Source: Agromyces ramosus (lineage in GTDB: Bacteria; Actinomycetota; Actinomycetes; Actinomycetales; Microbacteriaceae). From it: a stretch of DNA of 64,000 nt. Shown piece after piece: positions 49,400 through 56,288 of the stretch. A program made the position numbers and the translations under genes. Below the pieces are notes generated by a model that was not told where the DNA came from, did no database searches, and worked only from the letters and a program-made list of their open reading frames with translations. Each line of letters starts with the position of its first letter. Position 1 is the stretch's first letter. Location: positions 992,001-1,056,000 of the forward strand of contig NZ_SGWY01000001.1 in the NCBI RefSeq assembly GCF_004216665.1, written 5' to 3'.

Positions 49400-49466
49400 C
49401 GCCGGGCGACGGATGCCGCGGCTCGCGGCAACGCCCGTGCGCTGCTGCGCCGACGGCCGACACGGC

Positions 49467-49504
49467 GACGCCCGCGCCACGAACGAATGCGTGGCGCGGG
49501 CGTC
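49467..49504. terminator. Bidirectional terminator between aspC and csbD
   Basis: Perfect 14-bp stem GACGCCCGCGCCAC (49467-49480) with its complement at 49491-49504, loop of 10 nt. Serves aspC (plus) and the CsbD gene (minus). Confidence 0.8.
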
Positions 49505-49531
49505 AGTACGACTTCGGTCGTGCCGGAGCCG

Positions 49532-49711
49532 TCAGCGGTCGTCGCGGAAGGCGTCCTTCACGTCCTCGGCGGTGTTCTTCATGTCCGCCTTGGCCTGGTC
49601 CATCTTGCCCTCGGCCTCGAGTCGCTCGTTGTCCGTGACCTTGCCTGCGGCCTCCTTGGTCTTGCCCTTGAGGTCTTCGGCAGTGTTCTCAATGCGGTCG
49701 TCGACACCCAT
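49532..49711 (-). CDS. CsbD family stress protein
   Basis: 59 residues, entire CsbD domain: Met-Gly-Val-Asp-Asp-Arg-Ile-Glu-Asn-Thr-Ala-Glu-Asp-Leu-Lys-Gly-Lys-Thr, Lys-Glu-Ala-Ala-Gly-Lys-Val-Thr-Asp-Asn-Glu, Glu-Ala-Glu-Gly-Lys, and a C-terminal helical repeat ending Asp-Ala-Phe-Arg-Asp-Asp-Arg. Highly charged amphipathic helices; family members rise under general and envelope stress. RBS AAGGAG 8 nt before ATG. Monocistronic. Confidence 0.88.
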   Translation of the reverse strand: MGVDDRIENTAEDLKGKTKEAAGKVTDNERLEAEGKMDQAKADMKNTAEDVKDAFRDDR

Positions 49712-49827
49712 CGTCGAACTCCTTCCTGGGCGTGGCGGTCTGCCGCGCTCTGGTTCCAGTGAACGCCCGACGAAGCCGGAGCGGCAGGGGGTTGCAGGGC
49801 GCGGAGCGAGGCGCTAGACGCGTCGTG

Positions 49828-49863
49828 CGTCCATTCGAGCGCGCGCGTCCATTCGAGCGCGCG
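49828..49863. repeat. Two-copy 18-bp tandem repeat
   Basis: CGTCCATTCGAGCGCG repeated with period 18 next to the end of the first DGPF gene. Minor local duplication, no known function. Confidence 0.7.
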
Positions 49864-49864
49864 C

Positions 49865-50212
49865 CTACTCGTCGGCTGCGCCGAGCGGCCAGGCACGGCG
49901 CACCTCGATGCGTCCGGCCCGGGCCATCGGATGCCGCGACGCGATCCCGATCGCCTCGTCGAGGTCGGCGCACTCGATCACGTCGTAGCCCGCGATCCAC
50001 TCCTTCGACTCGGTGAACGGCCCGTCGGTGACGATCGCGTCGCCGCCACGCACGCGGACCGTCCTCGCGTCCTCGGGCGGCCGGAGGCGATCCCCCGCGA
50101 TCGACGCGCCACGAGCCGCCACCTCCGCCACCCACTCGTCGATCGTGAGCCCGCCGGGTTCCGCGCCGGGCCGCGCCTCGGGGTCCGTGGCGATGAACAG
50201 CATGAACTCCAT
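49865..50212 (-). CDS. DGPF/YCII-domain protein 1
   Basis: 115 residues, single YCII/DGPF domain: Met-Glu-Phe-Met-Leu-Phe-Ile-Ala-Thr-Asp-Pro-Glu-Ala, Arg-Val-Arg-Gly-Gly-Asp-Ala-Ile-Val, the family hallmark Asp-Gly-Pro-Phe-Thr-Glu-Ser-Lys-Glu-Trp-Ile-Ala-Gly and Ala-Ser-Arg-His-Pro-Met-Ala. DGPF proteins associate genetically with ECF42 sigma factors and may take part in stress or redox signalling; biochemical role unknown. Starts 1 bp after the stop of DGPF protein 2, so the pair is one operon, driven by the ECF42-type promoter at 50591-50617. Confidence 0.88.
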   Translation of the reverse strand: MEFMLFIATDPEARPGAEPGGLTIDEWVAEVAARGASIAGDRLRPPEDARTVRVRGGDAIVTDGPFTESKEWIAGYDVIECADLDEAIGIASRHPMARAGRIEVRRAWPLGAADE

Positions 50213-50213
50213 G

Positions 50214-50555
50214 TCAGGCCCCGATCCCGAGCGGCCAGACCGGTCGGAGCTCGAGCGCGCCGAACCGAGCCAGCTGGTCGTCCCGTGCGATCGCCTCCGC
50301 CTCGGCGAGGTCGGCCACCTCGAGCAGGCAGTAGCCGGCGATCCACTCCTTGGACTCGGTGAACGGCCCGTCGGTGACGATGACCTCGCCGCCCCGCACG
50401 CGCACGGTCTTCGCCTCATCGACGGGGCGCAGTCGCATGGCGCGTTTCAGCACGCCGCGCTCGGCCATCACCCGGTCCCACTCGGCCACCGCATCCTGGT
50501 CGACGTCGCTACCGTCGATCCCGGGGTCGGCCACCACGAACATCATGATCTCCAT
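50214..50555 (-). CDS. DGPF/YCII-domain protein 2
   Basis: 113 residues: Met-Glu-Ile-Met-Met-Phe-Val-Val-Ala-Asp-Pro-Gly, Arg-Leu-Arg-Pro-Val-Asp-Glu-Ala-Lys-Thr, Arg-Val-Arg-Gly-Gly-Glu-Val-Ile-Val-Thr-Asp-Gly-Pro-Phe-Thr-Glu-Ser and Tyr-Cys-Leu-Leu-Glu-Val-Ala-Asp-Leu-Ala-Glu-Ala. Homologous to DGPF 1 and to the protein at 52561-52992. RBS GAGAGGAG. First gene of the two-gene operon and directly downstream of the TGTCGA-N17-CGTC promoter. Confidence 0.88.
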   Translation of the reverse strand: MEIMMFVVADPGIDGSDVDQDAVAEWDRVMAERGVLKRAMRLRPVDEAKTVRVRGGEVIVTDGPFTESKEWIAGYCLLEVADLAEAEAIARDDQLARFGALELRPVWPLGIGA

Positions 50556-50590
50556 CGAATGCTCCTCTCGCGCACACGTTATGCCAGTGC

Positions 50591-50617
50591 GACGAACGGC
50601 GGCGCGCGTGTTCGACA
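50591..50617 (-). promoter_or_regulatory. ECF42-type promoter for the orphan DGPF pair
   Basis: On the minus strand TGTCGA (50612-50617), 17 nt spacer, CGTC (50591-50594), 36 nt before the DGPF 2 ATG. Same boxes, same spacer length and same flanking bases (TGTCGAA ... GTTCGTCG-like) as the promoter before the DGPF-sigma operon. Confidence 0.78.
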
Positions 50618-50650
50618 TCCCCGGCCGATCGGCCGACCCGACCGGGCCCT

Positions 50651-51586
50651 TCAGGTGCGCAGTGCCTCGCGGGCCTCTGCGATGACCGCGTCGGCGATCA
50701 CGTCGAGCAGCGGTGAGCGCAGGTTCCACTGCTGCCAGTACAGCGGAACGTCGATCGGGGCGCCGTCGAGTCGCACGAGGTCGCCTCGCCCGAGCTCCGC
50801 ATCCGACTGGAACGCCGGCAGCATGCCCCAGCCGAGCCCGAGCTTGATGGCCACCGCGAAGTCGTTCGACGCGGGTACGTAGTGCCGGGGCGGGGCGTCG
50901 GGGTCGACCCCGGACGCGGCGAGGTGGTCGCGCTGCAGGTCGTCGCGGCGATCGAAGTCGACCACCGGGGCACGGGCGAGCGGATGCGTCGGCGTCGCCG
51001 CCGTGACATCCGTGCTCCGGGCTTCGGGCCGGTCGCCGGCGAGCGCGAGCGACCAGTGCGCCGCGAACGCCCGCGTGGCCACGGCCGTGTACCGCATGAC
51101 GCCGAGCGGGCGCACGAGGCATCCGGCGACCGGTCTCGCCTGCGACGTGACGGCGCTCGTCACCGTGCCCGACTCGAGCAGGCCCGCCGTGAAGTCCTGG
51201 TCGTCGCGGTGCAGGTCGAAGACGACCGGATGCCGCGGGGCGACGCGCGCGAGCGCGGGCAGGAACCAGGTGCCGAGCGAGTCGGCGTTCACGGCGATCG
51301 CGACCGAGACCGGACGATCGGGCGCCGCGTCGACGCCGAAGGCGGCGAGCGCGTCGTGCTCGAGCAGGGCGAGCTGGCGTGCGAGCCGCACGACGGCGGC
51401 ACCCGCCTCGGTCGCCTGCGCCGGCTTCGACCGCACGACGAGCACGCGCCCGAGCCGCTGCTCGAGGCTCTTCACGCGTTGCGAGACCGCCGACGGCGTG
51501 ATGCGCAGCCGCCGCGCCGCCGCATCGAACGTGCCCTCGTCGATGACGACGGCGAGCGTGCGGGCGAGGTCGAGCGGGATGTCCAT
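50651..51586 (-). CDS. lysG: LysR-type regulator LysG/ArgP
   Basis: 311 residues. N-terminal LysR helix-turn-helix (Leu-Ala-Val-Val-Ile-Asp-Glu-Gly-Thr-Phe-Asp-Ala-Ala-Ala-Arg-Arg-Leu; Ser-Ala-Val-Ser-Gln-Arg-Val-Lys-Ser-Leu-Glu), then an effector-binding domain with Asn-Ala-Asp-Ser-Leu-Gly-Thr-Trp-Phe-Leu-Pro-Ala-Leu typical of LysG/IciA. Divergent from lysE, exactly as in Corynebacterium, where LysG activates lysine/arginine export when those amino acids accumulate. The start lies 8 nt after a TAGTAT box on its strand. Confidence 0.92.
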   Translation of the reverse strand: MDIPLDLARTLAVVIDEGTFDAAARRLRITPSAVSQRVKSLEQRLGRVLVVRSKPAQATEAGAAVVRLARQLALLEHDALAAFGVDAAPDRPVSVAIAVNADSLGTWFLPALARVAPRHPVVFDLHRDDQDFTAGLLESGTVTSAVTSQARPVAGCLVRPLGVMRYTAVATRAFAAHWSLALAGDRPEARSTDVTAATPTHPLARAPVVDFDRRDDLQRDHLAASGVDPDAPPRHYVPASNDFAVAIKLGLGWGMLPAFQSDAELGRGDLVRLDGAPIDVPLYWQQWNLRSPLLDVIADAVIAEAREALRT

Positions 51587-51659
51587 CTGAAGCGATACTA
51601 ATGCTGCTGAAGAATCTTGAGCTGGATTGTCGGCGCCGACCGGGCCTAGCGTCGAAGCC

Positions 51660-52394
51660 GTGTCACTCCCGTCCCTGCTCGCCGGCCTCGGCCTCGGCTT
51701 CTCGCTCATCATCGCCATCGGGGCGCAGAACCTGTTCGTGCTGCGACAGGGCATCCGGCGCGAGCACGTCCTCGCGGTCGCGGCCATCTGCGCGCTCAGC
51801 GACCTCGCGCTCATCCTCGTCGGCGTCTCGGGCATCGGCGCGGTGCTCCAGGCGGTGCCGTGGCTCGTCGAGGTCATCCGGTGGGCGGGCGCGGCGTTCC
51901 TCGTCGGGTACGGCCTGCTGGCCGCCCGACGCGCGCTCCGGCCGAGCGGCGAGGCCCTCGTCGCGGCCGAGGCGGCGGCTGGTGCGCCCGGGCGGGCCGA
52001 TGCCTCGACGGGGACACTCGCGGCATCCGGAGGCGGTGCGGCATCCGCAGGCCGCGGGGTATCCGGAAGCGGGATCGCGACCGCGACCCGCGCGGCCCGC
52101 AGCACCACGCTGCTCGCGGCGGTGCTCACGTGCCTCGCGCTGACGTGGCTCAATCCGCACGTGTACCTCGACACCGTGTTCCTGCTCGGCTCGGTCGCGA
52201 ACACGCACGGCGACGGACGCTGGGCCTTCGCGGCCGGCGCCGGCGCCGCCAGCATCATCTGGTTCTTCGGCCTCGCCTACGGCGCGAGGCTCCTCGGCGG
52301 CGTGCTCGCGAGCCCGAAGGCGTGGCGGGTGCTGGACGGCGGGATCGCCGTCGTGATGATCGCCCTCGGCGTCTCGCTCGTGCTGCCGCACTGA
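51660..52394 (+). CDS. lysE: LysE family amino-acid exporter
   Basis: 244 residues, LysE/ArgO family: about six helices, with Leu-Ile-Ile-Ala-Ile-Gly-Ala-Gln-Asn-Leu-Phe-Val-Leu-Arg-Gln-Gly in the first helix region, Trp-Ala-Gly-Ala-Ala-Phe-Leu-Val-Gly-Tyr-Gly and Trp-Leu-Asn-Pro-His-Val-Tyr-Leu-Asp-Thr in the middle. It exports basic amino acids. Residues about 98-145 form a Gly/Ala/Ser-rich loop assembled from repeats of the GCGGCATCC oligomer, an unusual expansion of the cytoplasmic loop. GTG start 7 nt after TAGCGT. Paired with lysG. Confidence 0.9.
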   Translation: MSLPSLLAGLGLGFSLIIAIGAQNLFVLRQGIRREHVLAVAAICALSDLALILVGVSGIGAVLQAVPWLVEVIRWAGAAFLVGYGLLAARRALRPSGEALVAAEAAAGAPGRADASTGTLAASGGGAASAGRGVSGSGIATATRAARSTTLLAAVLTCLALTWLNPHVYLDTVFLLGSVANTHGDGRWAFAAGAGAASIIWFFGLAYGARLLGGVLASPKAWRVLDGGIAVVMIALGVSLVLPH

Positions 52395-52489
52395 GCCAGC
52401 CGACCGGTTCCGGCATCGCCGGTTACCCGGCGGGGTGCGGCATCCGCCCGGAACCGGCCGATGCGGTTTCGCGGGAATCGCCCGCGAGC

Positions 52490-52516
52490 TGTCGAAACGC
52501 CCTTCCCCTGTTCGTC
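52490..52516 (+). promoter_or_regulatory. ECF42-type promoter for the DGPF-sigma operon
   Basis: TGTCGA (52490-52495), 17-nt spacer, CGTC (52513-52516), 45 nt before the DGPF 3 ATG. TGTCGA with CGTC is the promoter type reported for ECF42 sigma factors, so the operon is probably autoregulated. Confidence 0.8.
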
Positions 52517-52560
52517 GTGCCTGCATACCGTGTGGAACAGCGATCCGAGGAGACACCCTG

Positions 52561-52992
52561 ATGCGATACATGATGTTCGTGGCGACCGATCCCGAGGCCG
52601 AACCGTTCGTGGCCGAGGAGGACGACATCGCCGACTGGGCCGCCGACGTCGACGCGCGAGGCGTGCACGTCTTCGGTGAGCGGCTCCGGCCGGTGCAGGA
52701 TGCGACGCTGGTGCGCGTGCGCGGTGGCGAGCTCCTCGTGACCGACGGGCCCTTCACCGAGTCGAAGGAGTGGATCGCCGGGTTCGGCGTGCTCGACTGC
52801 CGCGACCTCGACGAGGCGATCGAGATCGCACGGCGGCATCCGATGGCGCGGTTCGGACGCATCGAGCTGCGGCCGATCTGGCCGCTCGACGTCGCGGAGG
52901 ATCCGACGGCCCGCGAGGAGCGCGAGGCCGCCGACCGCGGCCGGCGCACCGAGCCCTCGGTGGGACGCTCGAACCCGGACCGCACCGGATGA
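52561..52992 (+). CDS. DGPF/YCII-domain protein 3
   Basis: 143 residues: Met-Arg-Tyr-Met-Met-Phe-Val-Ala-Thr-Asp-Pro-Glu, Arg-Val-Arg-Gly-Gly-Glu-Leu-Leu-Val-Thr-Asp-Gly-Pro-Phe-Thr-Glu-Ser, Gly-Phe-Gly-Val-Leu-Asp and Arg-Arg-His-Pro-Met-Ala, then a 25-residue Asp/Glu/Arg-rich tail not present in the other two copies. It overlaps the sigma-factor gene by 4 bp (ATGA). Member of the same family as the two orphan genes; proximity to the sigma factor makes it the canonical ECF42 partner. RBS GAGGAG. Confidence 0.9.
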   Translation: MRYMMFVATDPEAEPFVAEEDDIADWAADVDARGVHVFGERLRPVQDATLVRVRGGELLVTDGPFTESKEWIAGFGVLDCRDLDEAIEIARRHPMARFGRIELRPIWPLDVAEDPTAREEREAADRGRRTEPSVGRSNPDRTG

Positions 52993-54287
52993 CCGACCCC
53001 GACGCGGGCGCCGCAGCGGATGCGGCCGCGGATGCCGCCGCCGCGGTCGCCCTCGCCTACCGCGAGGAGTGGACGCGCATCGTCGCGACCCTCATCCGCG
53101 CCACCGGCGACTGGGACGTGGCGGAGGACGCGACGGCCGACGCGTTCGAGCGGGCGGCGCTCCGATGGGAGTCCGAGGGCGTGCCGCGCACGCCCGGGGC
53201 ATGGCTCACGACGGTGGCGAAGAACCGAGCGCTCGACGTGCTGCGGCGCCGAGGCGTCGAGACCGGCAAGGTCAGGGAGTGGATGGTGATGGACGAGCTG
53301 TCGGGCGGTGGCGCGTCCGACGACCCCGGTGAGCTGGCGGCCGCCGAGCCCGAGTGGGACGACCGGCTGCGACTCGTGTTCACCTGCGCGCACCCGGCCC
53401 TTCCGATCGAATCCCGGGTGGCGCTCACCCTGCGCACGGTGGGCGGCCTCGACACCGGCGAGATCGCGCGCGCCTTCCTGGTGCCGGAGTCGACGATGGC
53501 GCAGCGGCTCGTGCGCGCCAAGCGCAAGATCCGGCACGCGGCGATCCCCTACCGGGTGCCGGCGGGCGACGAGCTGCCCGAGCGGCTCGGCGGCGTGCTC
53601 GCCGTGCTCATGCTCGTGCACAACGAGGGCTACCTCGCCTCGTCGGGCGATCGCCTGCTGCGCCTCGACCTGCAGGAGGAGGCCATCCGGCTCGCGCGGC
53701 TCGTCGTGGAGCTGCTGCCCGACGCCGACGAGGCCCGGGCCCTGCTGGCGCTCCTGCTGCTGCAGCACGCGCGCTCGGCCGCGCGGGTCGACGCCGACGG
53801 CGAGCTCGTGCCGCTCGACGAGCAGGACCGCTCGCGATGGAACCACGCCGAGGTCGCCGAGGGGCTGGCCCTGCTGGCGAGCCCCTCGAGCGAACCCGGC
53901 ACGATCGGCGTCTACCGCGTGCAGGCCGAGATCCAGGGCGTTCACGCACGGGCACGCACCGCCGACGACACCGACTGGGCGCGGATCGTCGGCTGGTACG
54001 ACGCGCTGCTCGCCGCCTCCCCATCGCCGGTCGTCGAGCTCAATCGCGCGGTCGCGCACGGCCTGGCCGGCGACACGGAGCTCGCGCTCGCGGAGCTCGA
54101 CCGGCTCGAGGCATCCGCTCGCCTCGGCGATCACCACCTGCTGGCGGCGGCCCAGGCCGACCTGCTGCGGCGGACCGGTCGCCCGGCGGACGCCGCCGCC
54201 CGCTACCGGGACGCGATCCGGCTGGCGCCGACCGGGCCGGAGCGGCGGTTCCTCGAGCGCCGGCTCGCCGCGCTCGACGGAGGCTGA
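52989..54287 (+). CDS. ECF42-group RNA polymerase sigma factor with TPR-like C-terminal extension
   Basis: 432 residues, far longer than a simple ECF factor. Region 2 at about 18-90 (Glu-Glu-Trp-Thr-Arg-Ile-Val-Ala-Thr-Leu-Ile-Arg; Asp-Val-Ala-Glu-Asp-Ala), region 4 at about 115-185 (Leu-Thr-Leu-Arg-Thr-Val-Gly-Gly-Leu; Arg-Ala-Phe-Leu-Val-Pro-Glu-Ser-Thr-Met-Ala-Gln-Arg), then a long helical extension ending Asp-Ala-Ala-Ala-Arg-Tyr-Arg-Asp-Ala-Ile, the DUF6596/TPR-like part characteristic of ECF42. No anti-sigma gene is present, as expected for this group. Likely recognises the TGTCGA-17-CGTC promoters in front of both DGPF units. Confidence 0.9.
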   Translation: MTDPDAGAAADAAADAAAAVALAYREEWTRIVATLIRATGDWDVAEDATADAFERAALRWESEGVPRTPGAWLTTVAKNRALDVLRRRGVETGKVREWMVMDELSGGGASDDPGELAAAEPEWDDRLRLVFTCAHPALPIESRVALTLRTVGGLDTGEIARAFLVPESTMAQRLVRAKRKIRHAAIPYRVPAGDELPERLGGVLAVLMLVHNEGYLASSGDRLLRLDLQEEAIRLARLVVELLPDADEARALLALLLLQHARSAARVDADGELVPLDEQDRSRWNHAEVAEGLALLASPSSEPGTIGVYRVQAEIQGVHARARTADDTDWARIVGWYDALLAASPSPVVELNRAVAHGLAGDTELALAELDRLEASARLGDHHLLAAAQADLLRRTGRPADAAARYRDAIRLAPTGPERRFLERRLAALDGG

Positions 54288-54310
54288 GGGGCGCGCGGCC
54301 GCCACCGGCA

Positions 54311-54326
54311 TCCACCGATCGGTGGA
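54311..54326. promoter_or_regulatory. Palindrome TCCACCGATCGGTGGA before the ABC transporter operon
   Basis: Perfect 16-bp palindrome in the 99-bp gap between the sigma-factor gene and the ABC ATPase gene, 60 bp upstream of the ATG. Candidate operator for the response regulator encoded downstream, or a terminator for the sigma operon. Confidence 0.5.
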
Positions 54327-54386
54327 GGTCGGAATCGACCGCACGGGGGCTGCCGCCAGTCGTCGCGAACCGGCAGGCTCGGCAGC

Positions 54387-55319
54387 ATGGACACGACAGC
54401 GCCCGACTCGGGCACCACCTCCGCCGGGCTTCCCGCCGACACGGATGCCGCGGTGCGGATCCGCGGGCTGCGCAAGGCGTACGGCGACGTCGTCGCCGTC
54501 GACGGCATCGACCTCGACATCGCCCGCGGCGAGACCTTCGCCCTGCTCGGCCCGAACGGGGCCGGCAAGTCGACGACCGTCGAGATCCTCGAGGGCTACC
54601 GCCTGCGGAGCGCGGGCGAGGTGAGCGTGCTCGGCATCGATCCCGCCCACGGCGACCTCGACTGGAAGGCGCGGCTCGGCATCGTGCTGCAGTCGGCGAC
54701 CGAGTCGGGCGTCTACACGGTGCGCGAGCAGCTGACCCACCTCGCGGGGTTCTACCCCGATCCGCGCGACGTCGACGAGGTGATCGCCGCGGTCGGCCTC
54801 GTCGCGAAGGCTCGCACCCGGGTGTCGAAGCTCTCGGGAGGCCAGCGCCGACGGGTCGACGTGGCCCTCGGCATCATCGGCCGCCCCGAGCTGCTCTTCC
54901 TCGACGAGCCCACCACCGGGTTCGACCCCGAGGCCCGCCGCGAATTCTGGAAGCTCATCCGCGGCCTGAAGGCCGAGGGCACGACGATCCTGCTCACCAC
55001 GCACTACCTCGACGAGGCCGCCCAGCTCGGCGACCGCGCGGGGATCATCCTCGGCGGACGACTCCTGGACGTCGGCCTCGTCGACGAGCTCGGCGGCGCA
55101 TCGGCCCGCGTGCCCATCGTGCGGTGGCGGGAGTCCGACGGCACGCCACACGAGGCACGCACCGAGCGGCCCGCCGAGTTCGTGGCCTCCGTCGTGGCCC
55201 GGCACGGCGGAGAGCCCGACGCGCTCGAGGTGATCCGCCCGAGCCTCGAGGACATCTACCTGCAACTGGTGCACTCGGCCGGGGCCGAGGCGCACGACGA
55301 CGAGGAGGCGCTCGCATGA
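54387..55319 (+). CDS. ABC transporter ATP-binding protein (DrrA-like)
   Basis: 310 residues: Walker A Gly-Pro-Asn-Gly-Ala-Gly-Lys-Ser-Thr, Q-loop Leu-Gln-Ser-Ala-Thr-Glu-Ser-Gly, signature Leu-Ser-Gly-Gly-Gln-Arg-Arg-Arg-Val, Walker B Leu-Leu-Phe-Leu-Asp-Glu-Pro-Thr-Thr-Gly-Phe-Asp, switch His-Tyr in Thr-Thr-His-Tyr-Leu. A DrrA-like C-terminal regulatory region follows. Such ATPases energise ABC-2 exporters for drugs or lipids. It overlaps the permease gene by 4 bp (ATGA) and is the first gene of an operon with a histidine kinase and response regulator. Confidence 0.9.
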   Translation: MDTTAPDSGTTSAGLPADTDAAVRIRGLRKAYGDVVAVDGIDLDIARGETFALLGPNGAGKSTTVEILEGYRLRSAGEVSVLGIDPAHGDLDWKARLGIVLQSATESGVYTVREQLTHLAGFYPDPRDVDEVIAAVGLVAKARTRVSKLSGGQRRRVDVALGIIGRPELLFLDEPTTGFDPEARREFWKLIRGLKAEGTTILLTTHYLDEAAQLGDRAGIILGGRLLDVGLVDELGGASARVPIVRWRESDGTPHEARTERPAEFVASVVARHGGEPDALEVIRPSLEDIYLQLVHSAGAEAHDDEEALA

Positions 55320-56245
55320 GCGACACGACGACCACGCCCACCACCACGACAGCCGACGCCCGCCGTGCGGATGCGCCGGCGCACGCCATCGGCACCCGCG
55401 GCACGCGCCGCGGCGGCGCCGACGGCGGGAACCGCCCGGGCATGCTCCGGGTCGGCGTCTCGCGCATCGGCTTCGAGACGAAGGGCTACTTCCGGTCGCC
55501 GGATGCCGTCTTCTTCACGTTCCTCTTCCCGCTCATCATGCTCGGCATCTTCACCGCGGCGTTCAGCGCCTCGGGCGACATCGTGCCCGGACCGGGCATG
55601 GAGGGCGTGTCCGTCGGCGCCTACTACCTCCCCGGCATGCTCGCCGCCGGCATGCTGCTCTCGGGCGTGCAGAACCTCGCCGTCGACATCGCGACCGAGA
55701 AGGGCGACGGCACGCTGAAGCGGCTCGGCGGCACGCCGCTCTCGCCGGTGTCGTACTTCCTGGGCAAGATCGGCCAGGTCTTCGTCACGGCGGTGCTGCA
55801 GGCGGCCCTGCTGCTGCTCGTCGCCGGAACGATCCTCGGGATCGCGCTTCCGACGACGAGCGAGGCGTGGCTCACCTTCGCCTGGGTGTTCGTGCTCGGC
55901 GTGGCCACCTCCGCGCTCTGCGGCATCGCCCTCTCGGCGGTGCCCCGCAGCGGCAAGAGCGCCACGGCCGTCGTGATCCCCATCGTGCTGGTGCTGCAGT
56001 TCATCTCGGGGGTGTACCTGCAGTTCTCGCAGCTGCCCGAGTGGATGCAGAACATCGCTAGCCTGTTCCCCCTGAAGTGGATGGCGCAGGGCATGCGCGC
56101 GGTCTTCCTGCCCGACGACTTCAAGGTGCTCGAGCAGCACGGCGAATGGGACCTCGGGTGGGTCGCGATCGCCCTGGTCGCCTGGCTCGTGATCGGGCTC
56201 GTCGTGAGCCGGCTGACCTTCCGGTGGATCCGGCGCGACGCCTGA
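55316..56245 (+). CDS. ABC-2 type transporter permease
   Basis: 309 residues: 40-residue Thr/Ala/Gly-rich basic cytoplasmic N-terminus, then about six helices with Phe-Leu-Phe-Pro-Leu-Ile-Met-Leu, Leu-Lys-Arg-Leu-Gly-Gly-Thr-Pro-Leu and Phe-Ile-Ser-Gly-Val-Tyr in the ABC-2 pattern. It forms the channel of the exporter with the preceding ATPase. Start ATG 55316 overlaps the ATPase stop. The transported molecule is unknown; the coupled two-component system suggests regulation by envelope stress or antibiotics. Confidence 0.88.
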   Translation: MSDTTTTPTTTTADARRADAPAHAIGTRGTRRGGADGGNRPGMLRVGVSRIGFETKGYFRSPDAVFFTFLFPLIMLGIFTAAFSASGDIVPGPGMEGVSVGAYYLPGMLAAGMLLSGVQNLAVDIATEKGDGTLKRLGGTPLSPVSYFLGKIGQVFVTAVLQAALLLLVAGTILGIALPTTSEAWLTFAWVFVLGVATSALCGIALSAVPRSGKSATAVVIPIVLVLQFISGVYLQFSQLPEWMQNIASLFPLKWMAQGMRAVFLPDDFKVLEQHGEWDLGWVAIALVAWLVIGLVVSRLTFRWIRRDA

Positions 56246-56288
56246 CGGGGCATACCGGCGGCCGGGGCCGTCGTGAGAAGGTGACCTC

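Noticed and set aside
43048..49638. A 2196-codon open frame on the plus strand
   Set aside because: It covers the opposite strand of the GH67-like gene, then runs out of frame through the GDPD fusion and aspC. Its translation is Arg/Pro/Gly-rich with no domain; long empty frames are a by-product of high GC content. Other very long frames (2016-4850 minus, 5187-6800 plus, 6444-9077 minus, 45359-48121 minus) were rejected for the same reason.
49828..49863. 18-bp tandem repeat as an attachment site or CRISPR seed
   Set aside because: Only two copies, no palindrome or mobile gene nearby; a simple local duplication.
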